Source: Kalmusia sp. IMI 367209
Taxonomy: Eukaryota; Ascomycota; Dothideomycetes; Pleosporales; Didymosphaeriaceae
Length of the DNA: 64,000 bases
Direction: 5' to 3'
NCBI GenBank assembly: GCA_027946365.1
Contig: JAPEUQ010000002.1
Location: forward strand, 992,001-1,056,000
A program made the position numbers and the translations under genes. Below the pieces are notes generated by a model. That model was given only the letters and a program-made list of their open reading frames with translations. It did no database searches and was not told the DNA's origin. This document shows positions 1 to 9,878 of the stretch, piece by piece; the stretch's first letter is position 1; each line of letters opens with the position of its first letter.

Positions 1-1
1 G

Positions 2-1255
2 ACTTGCATTTTGTGTAGTTCGGCGATGCCGTTGAACATGCTACTGCGATCATTCTTAATTGCCACAATATCTTCAAAGAAGTACCTTCTGATACCGTCA
101 CTCAAACTGCTGGCATTCTTCGCACAACCAGACCGGAATTTTCTCTTCAACGTGGACCGAAACCCCGTTCTGCACGCTCTTCTTAAAAAGACGATTTACA
201 ACCAATTTTGCGCCGGCGAGTCAGCAGTAGAAACGAGGAGTTGTGTCCAACAATTGAAAGACCTCGGCTTCAGGGGCGTCATTCTTACGTACGCAAAGGA
301 GGTCGTTTTTGACCACAAGTCTCAAGCATCACACGTACCCGGAGCAAGCAACACCACAGAGTCCTCAACAGGACACGACTCCGTCATCGAGGAATGGCGT
401 GTGGGTACGCTCGCCACAGTCGACCTCATCGGCAAAGGCGACATCTTAGCCATCAAAACCACCGGCGGCGGGCCCGCCGTAGCAAATGCCTTCAATAAAG
501 GCGAGCTCCCTCCACCACAGATGCTGGCAGCACTCGACGAGGTGGCGACCAAGTGCAAGGAGCGAGGCATCAAGATCATCGTGGACGCCGAGTCCCAGCA
601 CTTCCAGAAGGGCATTGCGCGGACGACGCTGGAGCTCATGCGCAAATTCAACCGCGAGCCCGAAGTCGTCATCTACAACACGTATCAAGCATATCTTAAG
701 CGGACGCCCGAGTTCCTCGAGAAGCATCTCGCCGAGGCTGCTAAGGACGGGTTCACGCTGGGGCTGAAGCTCGTCAGGGGCGCGTACATACTCTCTGACG
801 ACCGCTCCTTGATCCACGATACTAAAGAGGACACCGACCGTGCATACAACAGCATTGCTGAAGGAGCTCTCCACCAGAAACTCTTCAGCTTTGGCACGGC
901 TTCCCGGCCATTCCCGGCTACCAACCTCCTTTTGGCCAGCCACAATAAGGCGAGCGTCATTTCGGCGCAGAGACTGCACGCGCAACGAGAGAAGGACGGC
1001 CTGCCGACTGTTCCTGTTTGCTTCGCGCAATTGCACGGTATGTCTGACGAAGTTGGGTTCACGCTATTGAAGGAGAGGGATGCGGAGGGCCGGGCGCCGG
1101 ACGTGTTCAAGTGCTCGACCTGGGGGAGCATGGGCGAGTGTGTAGGGTATCTTTTGAGGAGGGCAGTGGAGAACAGGGATGCGGTTTTAAGGACGAAGGA
1201 TGAGTTTAATGCGTTGAAGAAGGAGGTTTGGAGGAGGGCTGGCTTCGGTGCGTAG
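2..1255 (+). CDS. PUT1: Proline dehydrogenase (proline oxidase), mitochondrial; 5' end outside window
   Basis: This enzyme oxidises L-proline to pyrroline-5-carboxylate with FAD in mitochondria, the first step of proline catabolism. The reading frame is open to the left edge. Its first usable codon in the window is a TTG, not an ATG, so the N-terminus and targeting sequence lie upstream. The visible part matches the PRODH TIM barrel: an N-terminal helical region (NVDRNPVLHALLKKT), GFRGVILTYAKE, the strand IIVDAESQ, and a C-terminal block with LKLVRGAY, LLASHN and the RRAVENRDA end. It terminates at TAG 1253-1255 with no intron in the visible part. The next gene on the same strand, 500 bp downstream, encodes the opposing enzyme of proline metabolism. 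The family assignment is confident; only the start is missing. Confidence 0.93.
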   Translation, partial: TCILCSSAMPLNMLLRSFLIATISSKKYLLIPSLKLLAFFAQPDRNFLFNVDRNPVLHALLKKTIYNQFCAGESAVETRSCVQQLKDLGFRGVILTYAKEVVFDHKSQASHVPGASNTTESSTGHDSVIEEWRVGTLATVDLIGKGDILAIKTTGGGPAVANAFNKGELPPPQMLAALDEVATKCKERGIKIIVDAESQHFQKGIARTTLELMRKFNREPEVVIYNTYQAYLKRTPEFLEKHLAEAAKDGFTLGLKLVRGAYILSDDRSLIHDTKEDTDRAYNSIAEGALHQKLFSFGTASRPFPATNLLLASHNKASVISAQRLHAQREKDGLPTVPVCFAQLHGMSDEVGFTLLKERDAEGRAPDVFKCSTWGSMGECVGYLLRRAVENRDAVLRTKDEFNALKKEVWRRAGFGA

Positions 1256-1755
1256 GGGGCTGGGCTTTGGCTTATGATACGAATGAATGAAGATCATGAA
1301 TGTGTAGCAGGATATGGTGATATTATGCTACCTCTAGAAGAAGGCAGCTCTTTTCACAATAATTCAGAAATATTGAATTGGTACGATAATGTCTGCTCAC
1401 AGTTGATTTGTGATTTTTCTGCCGCTATCTGTGACTTCATCTCCGCAGCCGTCATCCATCTAAAGACAGTCTTAGAAGTGGACTATGATATAGGATCAGC
1501 GGACACCTTATGTAAACTTAATACTGAAACCTAAGCCGTCCATTCATAGTGAGGGTAAAACGAGGAGAGCGTTATGGTAGTGACGTAGCGCGTAAAGTGG
1601 GGAAGGACCCAATCGGCCAGGGAGCCGAGCCGACTTCGGCATAAGGGCAGCTTCGGCTCACAAACAATGATAACAGCATCAGCATTCAGTAATTCGAATT
1701 TGAACACAAACAACTACATTAATTCGAAGAAAAGTTTGGTGATCACAGAGTAAAA
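1256..1755. other. Intergenic region between the two proline genes
   Basis: This 500 bp spacer probably holds the PUT1 terminator and the promoter of the P5C reductase gene. A small open frame (1274-1534) resembles nothing. At 1630-1639 there is a perfect inverted pair CCGA-CT-TCGG, followed by another CTTCGGC. Zn2Cys6 regulators bind CGG triplets, so this could be a regulator site, but that is inference only. Confidence 0.4.
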
Positions 1756-2719
1756 ATGGGCAATCCCACTCTCTGTATCCTCGGCTGCGGCAAGTTGGTG
1801 AACACCCAAGAAACCTCTCTTTGAATTAACACCATGATCAGGAAATCTAGGCACGCCCATTTTGAGAAGCTTGATCGAAGCACCTGAGGATTCAACAGCC
1901 AGATTCAGCCGCTTCATAGCCTGCGTGCACAGCGCCGCGTCAGAAGACAGACTAGCAAAGACCTTCTCCACGCAGAAAGAGTCCGGAAAACTTGTCATCT
2001 CCCGCGGCCAAAACACCAAAGCCGTGCAAGATGCATCAGTCGTGATTCTAGGTGTGGACCCCGCCGACGTCGAAGCAACGCTGAAGCAAGATGGCCTCGC
2101 AGACGCGTTGAAGGGCAAACTGCTCATCAGCGTGGCAGCAGGCTGGGCGCGGCAGAGCCTCGAATCAATAATTTCGTCAGGCCAAGATTCCAAGAGCGAA
2201 GAAGAGCGGACGTGGGTCATTAGAACGCTGCCCAATGTGGCGGCGCAGGTCTCGCAATCCCTCACCGCCATCGAAGACCCGGATCCTGCTACGCCCGAGG
2301 ACCACATCAAGACTTGCGACGCTATCTTCTCCCAGATTGGACGCACAGTGCGTATAGCACCGCGGCTTATGCCTGCTACTACTGCTGTTGGTGGTTCTAC
2401 GCCTGCTTTCTGGGCTATCATCTGCGACGCGTTCATCGATGCGTCGGTCGCTGTAGGCGTACCCCGGGGCATCGCACAGCAAATGATCTACCAGAGCATG
2501 AGAGGCTCTTCAGAGATGCTCCAAAGTGGGATCCAGCCCGGGGAACTCAGGGATATGGGCACGAGTCCTGAGGGATGTACGATGGGCGGGGTGATGGTCT
2601 TGGAGGAAGAAGGCGTCAGGGGGGCGTTAGGCAAGGCGTTAAGAGAGGCGGTTACGATTGCGAGGTTGATGGGGAGTGGGAAGGAGGACCAGCACGTCAA
2701 TGATACGAGGCAGTCTTGA
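1756..2719 (+). CDS. PRO3: Pyrroline-5-carboxylate reductase, with a one-base conflict at its first intron
   Basis: This enzyme reduces P5C to proline with NAD(P)H, the last step of proline synthesis. The main exon carries the C-terminal P5CR signature (MPATTAVGGSTPAF...) and the helical dimerisation end (GTSPEGCTMGGVMVLEE). The Rossmann start lies in a short upstream exon at 1756-1797 that reads MGNPTLCILGCGKL; it should continue as GTPILRSLIEAPED from 1850. A canonical GT-AG intron would be 1798-1850, but that leaves the second exon one base out of frame. The frame that fits needs the intron to end one base earlier, after TA. No alternative donor keeps the glycine-rich loop. This is either a one-base sequence error or a damaged splice site. 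The function is clear; the exon junction is not. Confidence 0.85.
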
Positions 2720-2855
2720 GAAAAGAGCGAAGTCTGGCCACATTTTATAATTGAATAATGCACCCCAAGCATATATGCCCCTATCACCCTCCTTACCAAT
2801 TGACGCAATCCTAGCAAAAACAGACTATCGGCACCGCAAGGCTACTTCCTCCATC

Positions 2856-3249
2856 TCACTCGTCGCAGTCAATCTTATACGAGTTCACCGTATTCTTATT
2901 CGTCGACGAGAACGCAGGCAAATTCCAATTCCCATACTGCGCATCCGCAATGACGCGTCCAGCGCAATTGTTCCCATCAAAAAGACGCACGTTGCAGATG
3001 ACGCCAGCCAAGCCGCTGTGCTCCCAGTGCATAGACTGCACCTTGTTGGTCTTTGTTTCGGCGAGCGTCTTGCACGACTGGCCGAGCGTGCCGCTGCGGT
3101 CTTCGAGGACGTTGATATAGGATTCGTTGTCGTAGAGTTGGAGGTGCCTTGACAGTGTTGATATAGATGGATGTGAGGGTAATGGGAATTGCTTACCAGG
3201 CCGAGGTAATGGCGGGGATGGCGGTGAAGAGGAGGGCGGAGAGCTTCAT
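2856..3249 (-). CDS. Small secreted protein with four cysteines
   Basis: There are two exons, 3197-3249 and 2856-3147, with a 49 bp GTAAGC...AAG intron placed directly after the signal-peptide codons. The product is 114 aa. The N-terminus MKLSALLFTAIPAITSA is a classic signal peptide with a cleavage site after A-S-A or nearby. The mature part starts WHLQLYDN and has four Cys, within SCKT, ICNV, NCAG and near the C-terminus (IDCDE), enough for two disulfides. There is no membrane segment and no recognised enzyme motif. Size, secretion and cysteines are what is seen in fungal effector-like or cell-surface proteins; function is unknown. It is convergent with the P5C reductase gene (136 bp gap). 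Confidence 0.8.
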
Positions 3250-4894
3250 GGTGGTTTTGGGGATCTTGGGAGTCGGATGAGGGTGTCTGGGAAGAGGTGT
3301 AGCTTGAATTGGAGGGCTTTGAAAGTATGGAGTAAGATACTGGGTGTGTAAAAGTGCTATGGAGACTTCGATCATTTATACACTTGCCGTCTCTTGAGCC
3401 TCTGAACCCTTATTTTCATTCGCACGTTCTGGTCGGCGAACATTTTCTCTTCGCCATACCAATTACGCACAATTCGACAAATAGCAAGACTCTGGACACG
3501 ATTTACGAGAACACGAGAAGTTCTCCATCTATGAATGGCATCAATTCATACCATCGGGAATCGGACCATCAGCACCGACAACTTTAAATACCACAAGCGT
3601 CAGGAACGCTCCCGTGTAACACGCACATGATTGGCCACGTGTCAGCATAGAAACACAGCCGCTCGTATACATCTCCGATTCCCCGCGTTTTCGCGCAGAT
3701 GCATGGGAAAACGCCGGGTACCGCAGCCGCTCATGTGTACGGCAAGGCTGAAAAGCTCGTGTTGGGTTAGCGAGCTGCAGGGTTTTGTCGCCGCATTCCT
3801 CGTGAGGGTGAGAGATAGACTGGTCAGTGGTGAATCTATCAACCTCATTAACTTTCTATTTCAAGATATCAGGATTAATAATTATCGTATACGGGTGGCT
3901 ATAATTGCTGTTGTTTGCCTTCATGAGGCCAATGAGCTTTGCCGATGAAGTTTGGGATGTGGAGGATATCTCTAGAAGATACAAGGAGACCTGGGGATAT
4001 ATCACCTCTGTGATAACGATACTTAACTTGAAAAGGCATTACTGATGGACCCAAAAATTCGATGAAACCAAAAGGAGTACGACGAGTGGATATTATGGGT
4101 ACACTTCTCGTTGCTAGCCTATCTGAGCTCGACGCCAAAAGTCTAGAGCCTGCATCACGCATATTGCTATTTCGGATTGCGATGAAGGGTCAGATTCTTA
4201 AATTTAGTATTAGAGGGTGTAATTTGTAACCCACTATGAGGTGATTCAACAGGTAATTGATCTTGCTATAGATTTCCAATTTGAGGCGTCAGGGGACATC
4301 TAGATCGAGGTACTGTCGAGTTTCAGCATAATGAAGTAGTATCGACTATGTTTATCCTAATTGGTTAGACTAAGAGAGGATATCCTGGAACAATGCGTTG
4401 CTAGGGGTCGAATACCTAGACTAATTAAGTCTAGTGGGATCTTTCCAAATACCCACAGGCATCTGAGCAATACTTTGCCAAACGTTAAACAGATATAATT
4501 ATAGTTCCTCTCAAGACTGCCATACCAAAGCTACCCAGTAATGTATTACATTTTGGGCTTTACCATGTTGATTTGATAGACACTGAGAAATCTTACGTCT
4601 CTTCTCCGACTATTATTATGCGTTATATTCATCAAATCCTTGAGCATGGCTTAAGGCTATACATTTATAATCACAATAGGAGCTACTTTGCCCTCATATG
4701 TTTAGCTCTCAGAAGGTAAATAGCAGGCTTTGGAGGCCTGCACCCTTCTTTTGCCTGCTTCGGCTACTGGATCTACGTTTCACAACAACTGCCTCTGCCT
4801 GGTATTACCAAGACATTCACATATTGACCTTACCCATCTACAATATCAAATCACTCCTTTATCCTCATAGACCATCCGCCCATGTACGCACTTC
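3250..4894. other. Gene-free, AT-rich stretch
   Basis: No supported gene. The part nearest 3250 is the promoter of the small secreted protein. From about 3830 to 4700 the sequence becomes clearly AT-rich with stops in all frames, unlike the flanking genes, and could be decayed repeat DNA. A perfect 7-base inverted repeat (CTAGACT / AGTCTAG around AATTA) sits at 4416-4434. No transposase or reverse transcriptase fragment could be recognised. Confidence 0.4.
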
Positions 4895-6652
4895 TTACTC
4901 TGTATACTCCATTCCCAACTTAAACCCACCTGAACATCCTCTCTGAAACAACCCCCCCGGGTCAACCCTCGCACTAACACCTCTCATAAACTCCAGATTT
5001 TCCTCTCCATAGCTTTTCATGACATCTTGCCACCCTCCTGCATAGTTGATAAACCTATACCGATGCCCTGTACCCTTCCTCTCTGCCTCCTCCTCCATCT
5101 TCGCCAAGGCCCCCCTTGTCAAAAGTTCAGCCACCACATCATCCACCGCCTCCGTCCACATAGCGCACAACAATACAATAACGAGCGGGTCACCTTCAGG
5201 ATCTAGACCCATGACATTCGGGTCCCCCTTAGTGGCCCAAGATTGCAATAGCGGCTGTAGCACAAGACTGAAGCCCAGGTTCTTGATCTTGCGCATGCGG
5301 GGGTCGGACGTAACTTCGCGCCAAATTCCGCGTAATGCAATCAGCGTAGCAGCGTCATTCTTGATAGTAATCGTGGCCTGGCATTGTCGCTTGCCATTCG
5401 GATTTGAGCCGATCAGCTGTACGGACGCACCCTCGTGCGTCTCGACCTTACAGCTACTCCACAGCCGCCATAAGTGGCTATGCGAGGACTTCCATGCTTC
5501 CGGCCATTTTCCGTCTGTGGTAGGTTTGGTGTGCGCCATATGTACGCCAACGAGGCGCATGTTGAGTGGTTGAACGTATGCAAATGCCGTGATCGGGCCG
5601 CAGGCGCGCTCATCGTATAGTGAGTCGGGGCCTTTGACTGTTACTCTGTTTACATAAGTATGGAATGCGGTGAGGGCCTTGTCGGCTTGATTGTAGAGGT
5701 GGTATGTAAAGCCGGACCAGACTTTTGTGGCGGGGATAGTGCGGGCTGTGAACTGGGTCACTGCTTGGAGTTAGTATACGAAGTCAGGGGATATTTCACG
5801 CGGGTTTCGGGCATCGATACTCACCGATGCCAAAGTTATTTGAGCCGCTTTTGACAGCTTTCCATAGATCTGCGTTCTCCGTGGCAGAGGCGGTGACAAT
5901 GGCACCAGACGCGAGGACGATTTCATATTTTGCGATATTGGATGGCGCGAAGCCGTACTGAGGAGAGTAGAAGGAGTATCCACCTATAAACTGTCAATTT
6001 CAAATATATAGACCGGACGATTCGGAACGAAGGTCTTACTTCCAGTACCAAACCCACCCACACCCACACTCTCATTTCTTGCCCCAACAACAGCTAATCC
6101 CCTCTTCTCTAGTGCACGAAAGATAGTCACATACCTCAGCCCTGCCCCATAAGTAATTAGATTCCCATCATCCGATACACTGATCTCATCTAAGCGGCTC
6201 AGATCGATCACTACTCCACCCTTTACCGTGGAGGCTCCTGGCACGTGACTATGACCTCCACTTCTAATTGCGAACAAAGCTTGCCCTATCTTGCCTCCGG
6301 GTGCCTCTCGCACCCTTTTATCTAGCTCTTCTTTGAGGATGGCGATAGTCTTGCCGAGTTGTTGAGCGTCATGAGGCTGCACGAAACAAGCAGGGGCAGC
6401 CTCGCATTCCTGCTGTGCCCAGTGCGAATTTAACGCTGCTCGGTAGGACGCGGTATCTTTGGGAGATACTACGGCGTCTGGGAGCGCGCTTTTTAGCTGC
6501 TCTCGTAGATGTTTGGTAGGTTCTGCAATATAGCTCTCATAGTCAGGCTCGGGCGGGGGCTCCTTGGGTGCACGACGAGCACGAGTGAGGGCGATAGTAA
6601 TAATGACAGCGAGGAAGGCTATCGCCAGTGACGTGATACTGAACTGTGCCAT
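4895..6652 (-). CDS. FAD-linked oxidoreductase (berberine-bridge-enzyme type), membrane-anchored
   Basis: There are three exons: 6040-6652, 5825-5983 and 4895-5760, with introns of 56 and 64 bp; 545 aa. A hydrophobic N-terminal segment (about residues 5-22) acts as an anchor or signal, followed by Arg-rich and Pro/Glu-rich linker sequence. The PCMH-type FAD domain is evident from RSGGHSHVPGAS, whose His is the usual site for covalent 8-alpha-histidyl FAD, and from GVGGFGTGSGGYSFYSPQYGF. The cysteine used by bicovalent members is not seen here, so single covalent attachment is likely. The C-terminal block ending DPGGLFQRGC matches the BBE region (R-VDP-G-F). Substrate unknown; members oxidise sugars, alcohols or secondary metabolites. 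No other biosynthetic genes are adjacent. Confidence 0.88.
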
Positions 6653-7150
6653 TTACACAAAAGGCAGGAAAGAGAAGATGCTGTAGTGCGATCGTATATA
6701 TCAGGCTGGCTGTGCCGCTGGAAGAAGCTCGCATCAAACAGGTAAGAAGTGTGTCAGCAGGGGCGTGTGCGCCATGTTCGTGGCTTGTGTCATCCCAAAG
6801 GATTTAGATCATTCTCCTCGGCAGTGTGCGTTGAAGAATCCATGGCGTGTATTCATTTGCCTAATATGGAGATGCTGACTCAGATGCTTCCTGGTGTAAC
6901 CAGGGTACGAAGTTGAACTATCTATTGTATAGATTATGCAGAAATTTTCCATGGGTTTTACATCTTGATCAAGCGCTATAGGCTCGTCTGATGTCTTATT
7001 GCGTACGCTGCTAAGATATGCTACCAGCATACATAAAAAGGTTGCAGAGATTTAGAGAAGCATAGATAGGCCACCTTTTGGATATCAAATACGTACATCC
7101 TTATTGTATAGTACACCCATATTCGTACATACGATCTAAGAAATCGTTGT
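6653..7150. other. Intergenic region upstream of the FAD oxidase
   Basis: This 498 bp stretch should hold the oxidase promoter (right of 6652) and the 3' UTR of the Trp-tRNA synthetase gene. Only small unsupported frames are present; I see no specific site. Confidence 0.4.
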
Positions 7151-8470
7151 TCAAGATTCCTTCAAAAAATCACGTTGACCAAATCGCAATCCCATCGCGG
7201 ACTTGAGCCGGATGTGTGTATCCCCTGCAATAGATCGTGCTTTTGCAGCACCGGTGCTCACCTCCTTCAAAACATCTGCATTGGATCTCGCCATCTGCTC
7301 CCGAAATCTCTCTCTCACTTCAGCGAGCGCCTCGTCAATCGTATCCGCAACCTTTTCTTTCATCGCCTTCATACTCAGATCCGCGCCGAACATATCATGT
7401 GCGAGCATTTCGGGCGAAGTGTGTTTTGTTTCGTCCATGTAGTACATGATATCAATCAAGTTGGAGACGCCAGGTCGCATATCGCGATCATATGAGATAC
7501 CCGCGACGGAGTCAGTACGGGCATGTTTGATTTTGGCGTGGATTGTTTCGCGCGTATCAGTAATGAGGATGCGGGACCTGGGATCCGGATCAGATTTTGA
7601 CATCTTCTTGATGGGATTTTGAAGCGACATGACGCGCTTTGCAGGTGAATGGATCGTTTGTGGAGGTTTGATGAAAGGTGTTATCTTCTTGTTTGCAAAA
7701 AAGGTGTGGTTGATGCCATTTGCGAGCTCACGGGCAAATTCAAGGTGCTGTGCTTGGTCTTCGCCAACGGGAACGTGGGTTGCTTGGTATAGGAGGATGT
7801 CGGCGGCTTGAAGGACGGGGTAGGAGAAGAGGCCGAGCTTGAGGGCAGCTTTGTTGGAGGGCGAGGGATCTAGCGGAGACGCATTGTCGGCGAGTGAGAG
7901 CTTGCTCTAGGGCTTGTGAGTCTCTATCAGAGAAGCGAATATTATGGGTTGGATTACCTTCCACTGTGTCATGCGCCCGAGGTAGCCCATGCTCGCCTGG
8001 CAGCTAAGAATCCACATGAGCTGGGTGTGTTCAAGAACCTCGCTCTGTGAGAATATTACGCATCGTTTTGGATCGAGCCCGACTGCTAACAGGGCAGCAT
8101 ACATCTCTCGCCGCCATTGCACCAACTGTTCTGGGTCGTAGGCGACGGTAATGGCGTGAAGATCAACGATAGAGAAGATCAGCCGGTCTTGGGGGAGTGC
8201 CTCGTCCTGGAGTTTCACCCATTGTCGCAGTGCACCAAGATAGTTGCCCAGATGAGGGATGCCTGTGGGCTGGATGCCGGAAAAGATGACCTTTCTGTTC
8301 GAGCTAGGGTAGTTGGGGGTTTTTTCACGACGAATTCTAGGCCCATTGTCTGGCTGGGATGCAGGAGAAGAGTGCACATCCGTGGATTCGGCACGGCGTA
8401 GGGCGCAATTGATGTAGCACCGCTCCGAAGCGGCCCTCCGCAACGCGTGCGCCGATTGTCGTGAAAACAT
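7151..8470 (-). CDS. MSW1: Tryptophanyl-tRNA synthetase, mitochondrial
   Basis: This class I aminoacyl-tRNA synthetase charges tRNA-Trp in mitochondria. Exons are 7958-8470 and 7151-7906, with a 51 bp intron; 422 aa. The N-terminus is Arg/Ser/Ala-rich and suits a mitochondrial presequence. The HIGH-type motif is in FSGIQPTGIPHLGNYLGA, the tryptophan pocket region follows (SIVDLHAITV), and KMSKS is present in NPIKKMSKSDPD. Size and motif order match bacterial/organellar TrpRS rather than the longer cytosolic form. It is transcribed divergently from the BAR-domain gene, with 245 bp between start codons. Confidence 0.95.
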
Positions 8471-8715
8471 TGAAGTGTTGCCGAGTCGAATCGATGAGCC
8501 ACTAACGAAGCAGACGCTTCGTCATGTGTGGCGCAGGCCGCCCACGTCGAGCCCGCAACCATCCAGGAACCACGACCAAACCACCAAACCACCAAACCAC
8601 CGCACCGCCGCCCACCCCCCGCCCACACACAATCTCCGCGCGCTCCTGTTGCTCCAAGCACCAGACCGCACTCTCTTATAATAATTACTGAGTGTCTAGA
8701 ACCACAGCCGCTGCC
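8471..8715. promoter_or_regulatory. Divergent promoter with CCAAACCA repeats
   Basis: This is the 245 bp between the start codons of MSW1 (minus) and the BAR gene (plus). A short tandem array of CCAAACCA-like units at about 8572-8600, passing into CCGCC/CCCACC repeats, makes the plus strand almost purine-poor. It must serve both genes as promoter or 5' UTR. Confidence 0.5.
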
Positions 8716-9620
8716 ATGTCCTGGACCGGTCCGTCTCACGCTTCCCCCGCGCAACCATGGATACGATGCTCACAGCAGCGCAGGCTTCAAAAAAGGTGTC
8801 AACCGTGCAACGACGCAGGTGCTTATGAAAACCGGCCAGGTCGAGCGCACAAATGACCGCGACTACGAGACCGAGCTGCGGTATGCGGCCCCTTCCCCGC
8901 CCCGACCCTTGCCCAGCGATTCAGCATACTGATCAAGTACTCAGCCGCTACCGCACCATGGAAACGGCCGCCAATAAGCTCCAGAAAGAAGCTAAAGGCT
9001 ATCTCGACTCCCTCCGTGCCATGACCGCCTCGCAAATGCGCATCGCCGAAACAATCGATGCCTTCTACGGCGATGCTGGCGCTAAAGACGGTGTCAGCCG
9101 CTCTTACAAACAAGCTGTAACCGATCTCGATGCCGAAACAATAAAGGCCCTCGACGGGCCCTACCGCACTACCGTTCTCGACCCTATTCAGCGCTTCTGC
9201 TCGTACTTTCCCGACATCAACTCGTGCATCACGAAGCGGGACCACAAAGCACTCGATTACGACCGTACGCGGGCCCAAGTTAAGAAGTTGACGGATAAAC
9301 CGGATAAGGATGTGACCAAATTGCCGCGCGCTGAGAAGGATGAGCAGATGGCGAAGGCGGCGTATGATCAATTAAATGAGATGTTGACGACGGAGCTGCC
9401 CCAATTGATTGATCTGCGAGTACCATACCTAGATCCCAGTTTTGAAGCTTTAGTCAAGATTCAGTTGAGATTTTGTGCGGAGGCGTATTCGCGGATGGCG
9501 CAGGTACAGCAGTATCTTGACGCTGATACAAGAGACCAGTACGCGCAAGGCGAGCTGGACGCGAAGGTGGAAGAGGTACTGCAGGAGATCCGAGACCTGA
9601 GTATTGCAGGGACGGTTTGA
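8716..9620 (+). CDS. HOB3: BAR-domain membrane-bending protein, Hob3/Rvs161 type
   Basis: Exons are 8716-8728 (13 nt), 8784-8880 and 8945-9620; 261 aa, close to Rvs161. The tiny first exon codes MSWT and the first base of Gly, giving MSWTGFKKGVNRA..., the amphipathic N-terminal helix of N-BAR proteins. The body is the long helical BAR dimer: ANKLQKEAKGYLDSLRAM, PYRTTVLDPIQRFCSYFP, LDYDRTRAQVKKL and RVPYLDPSFEALVKIQLRF. There is no SH3 domain, which separates it from Rvs167. The family acts at actin patches in endocytosis and cell polarity, usually as a heterodimer with an Rvs167-like partner. Confidence 0.94.
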
Positions 9621-9878
9621 TTGTGGTAGCTGGAATCGTTGGCGATATTGTGTTTGGCATTTTAGCATATTAGGTTTTGGGGTATCTCATCAACTCAAGA
9701 GGCGGCGGGCGCATGAGGTGCCCTTCAGAGCGGTTAGATATCATGATCGGAGGTTAAGCAGGGGTCTAAAATTTCATTTGCATATTCTAATAACTGTTGC
9801 TTCTTATATACTTCGAAATAATTGTACCCAAGCTATCGTACAACACGTTCCTCCATGCACACAGATCTACAGATGATA

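Noticed and set aside
1714..2472. 252 aa frame on the minus strand
   Set aside because: It lies opposite the P5C reductase exon, which has clear family motifs; the minus frame resembles nothing.
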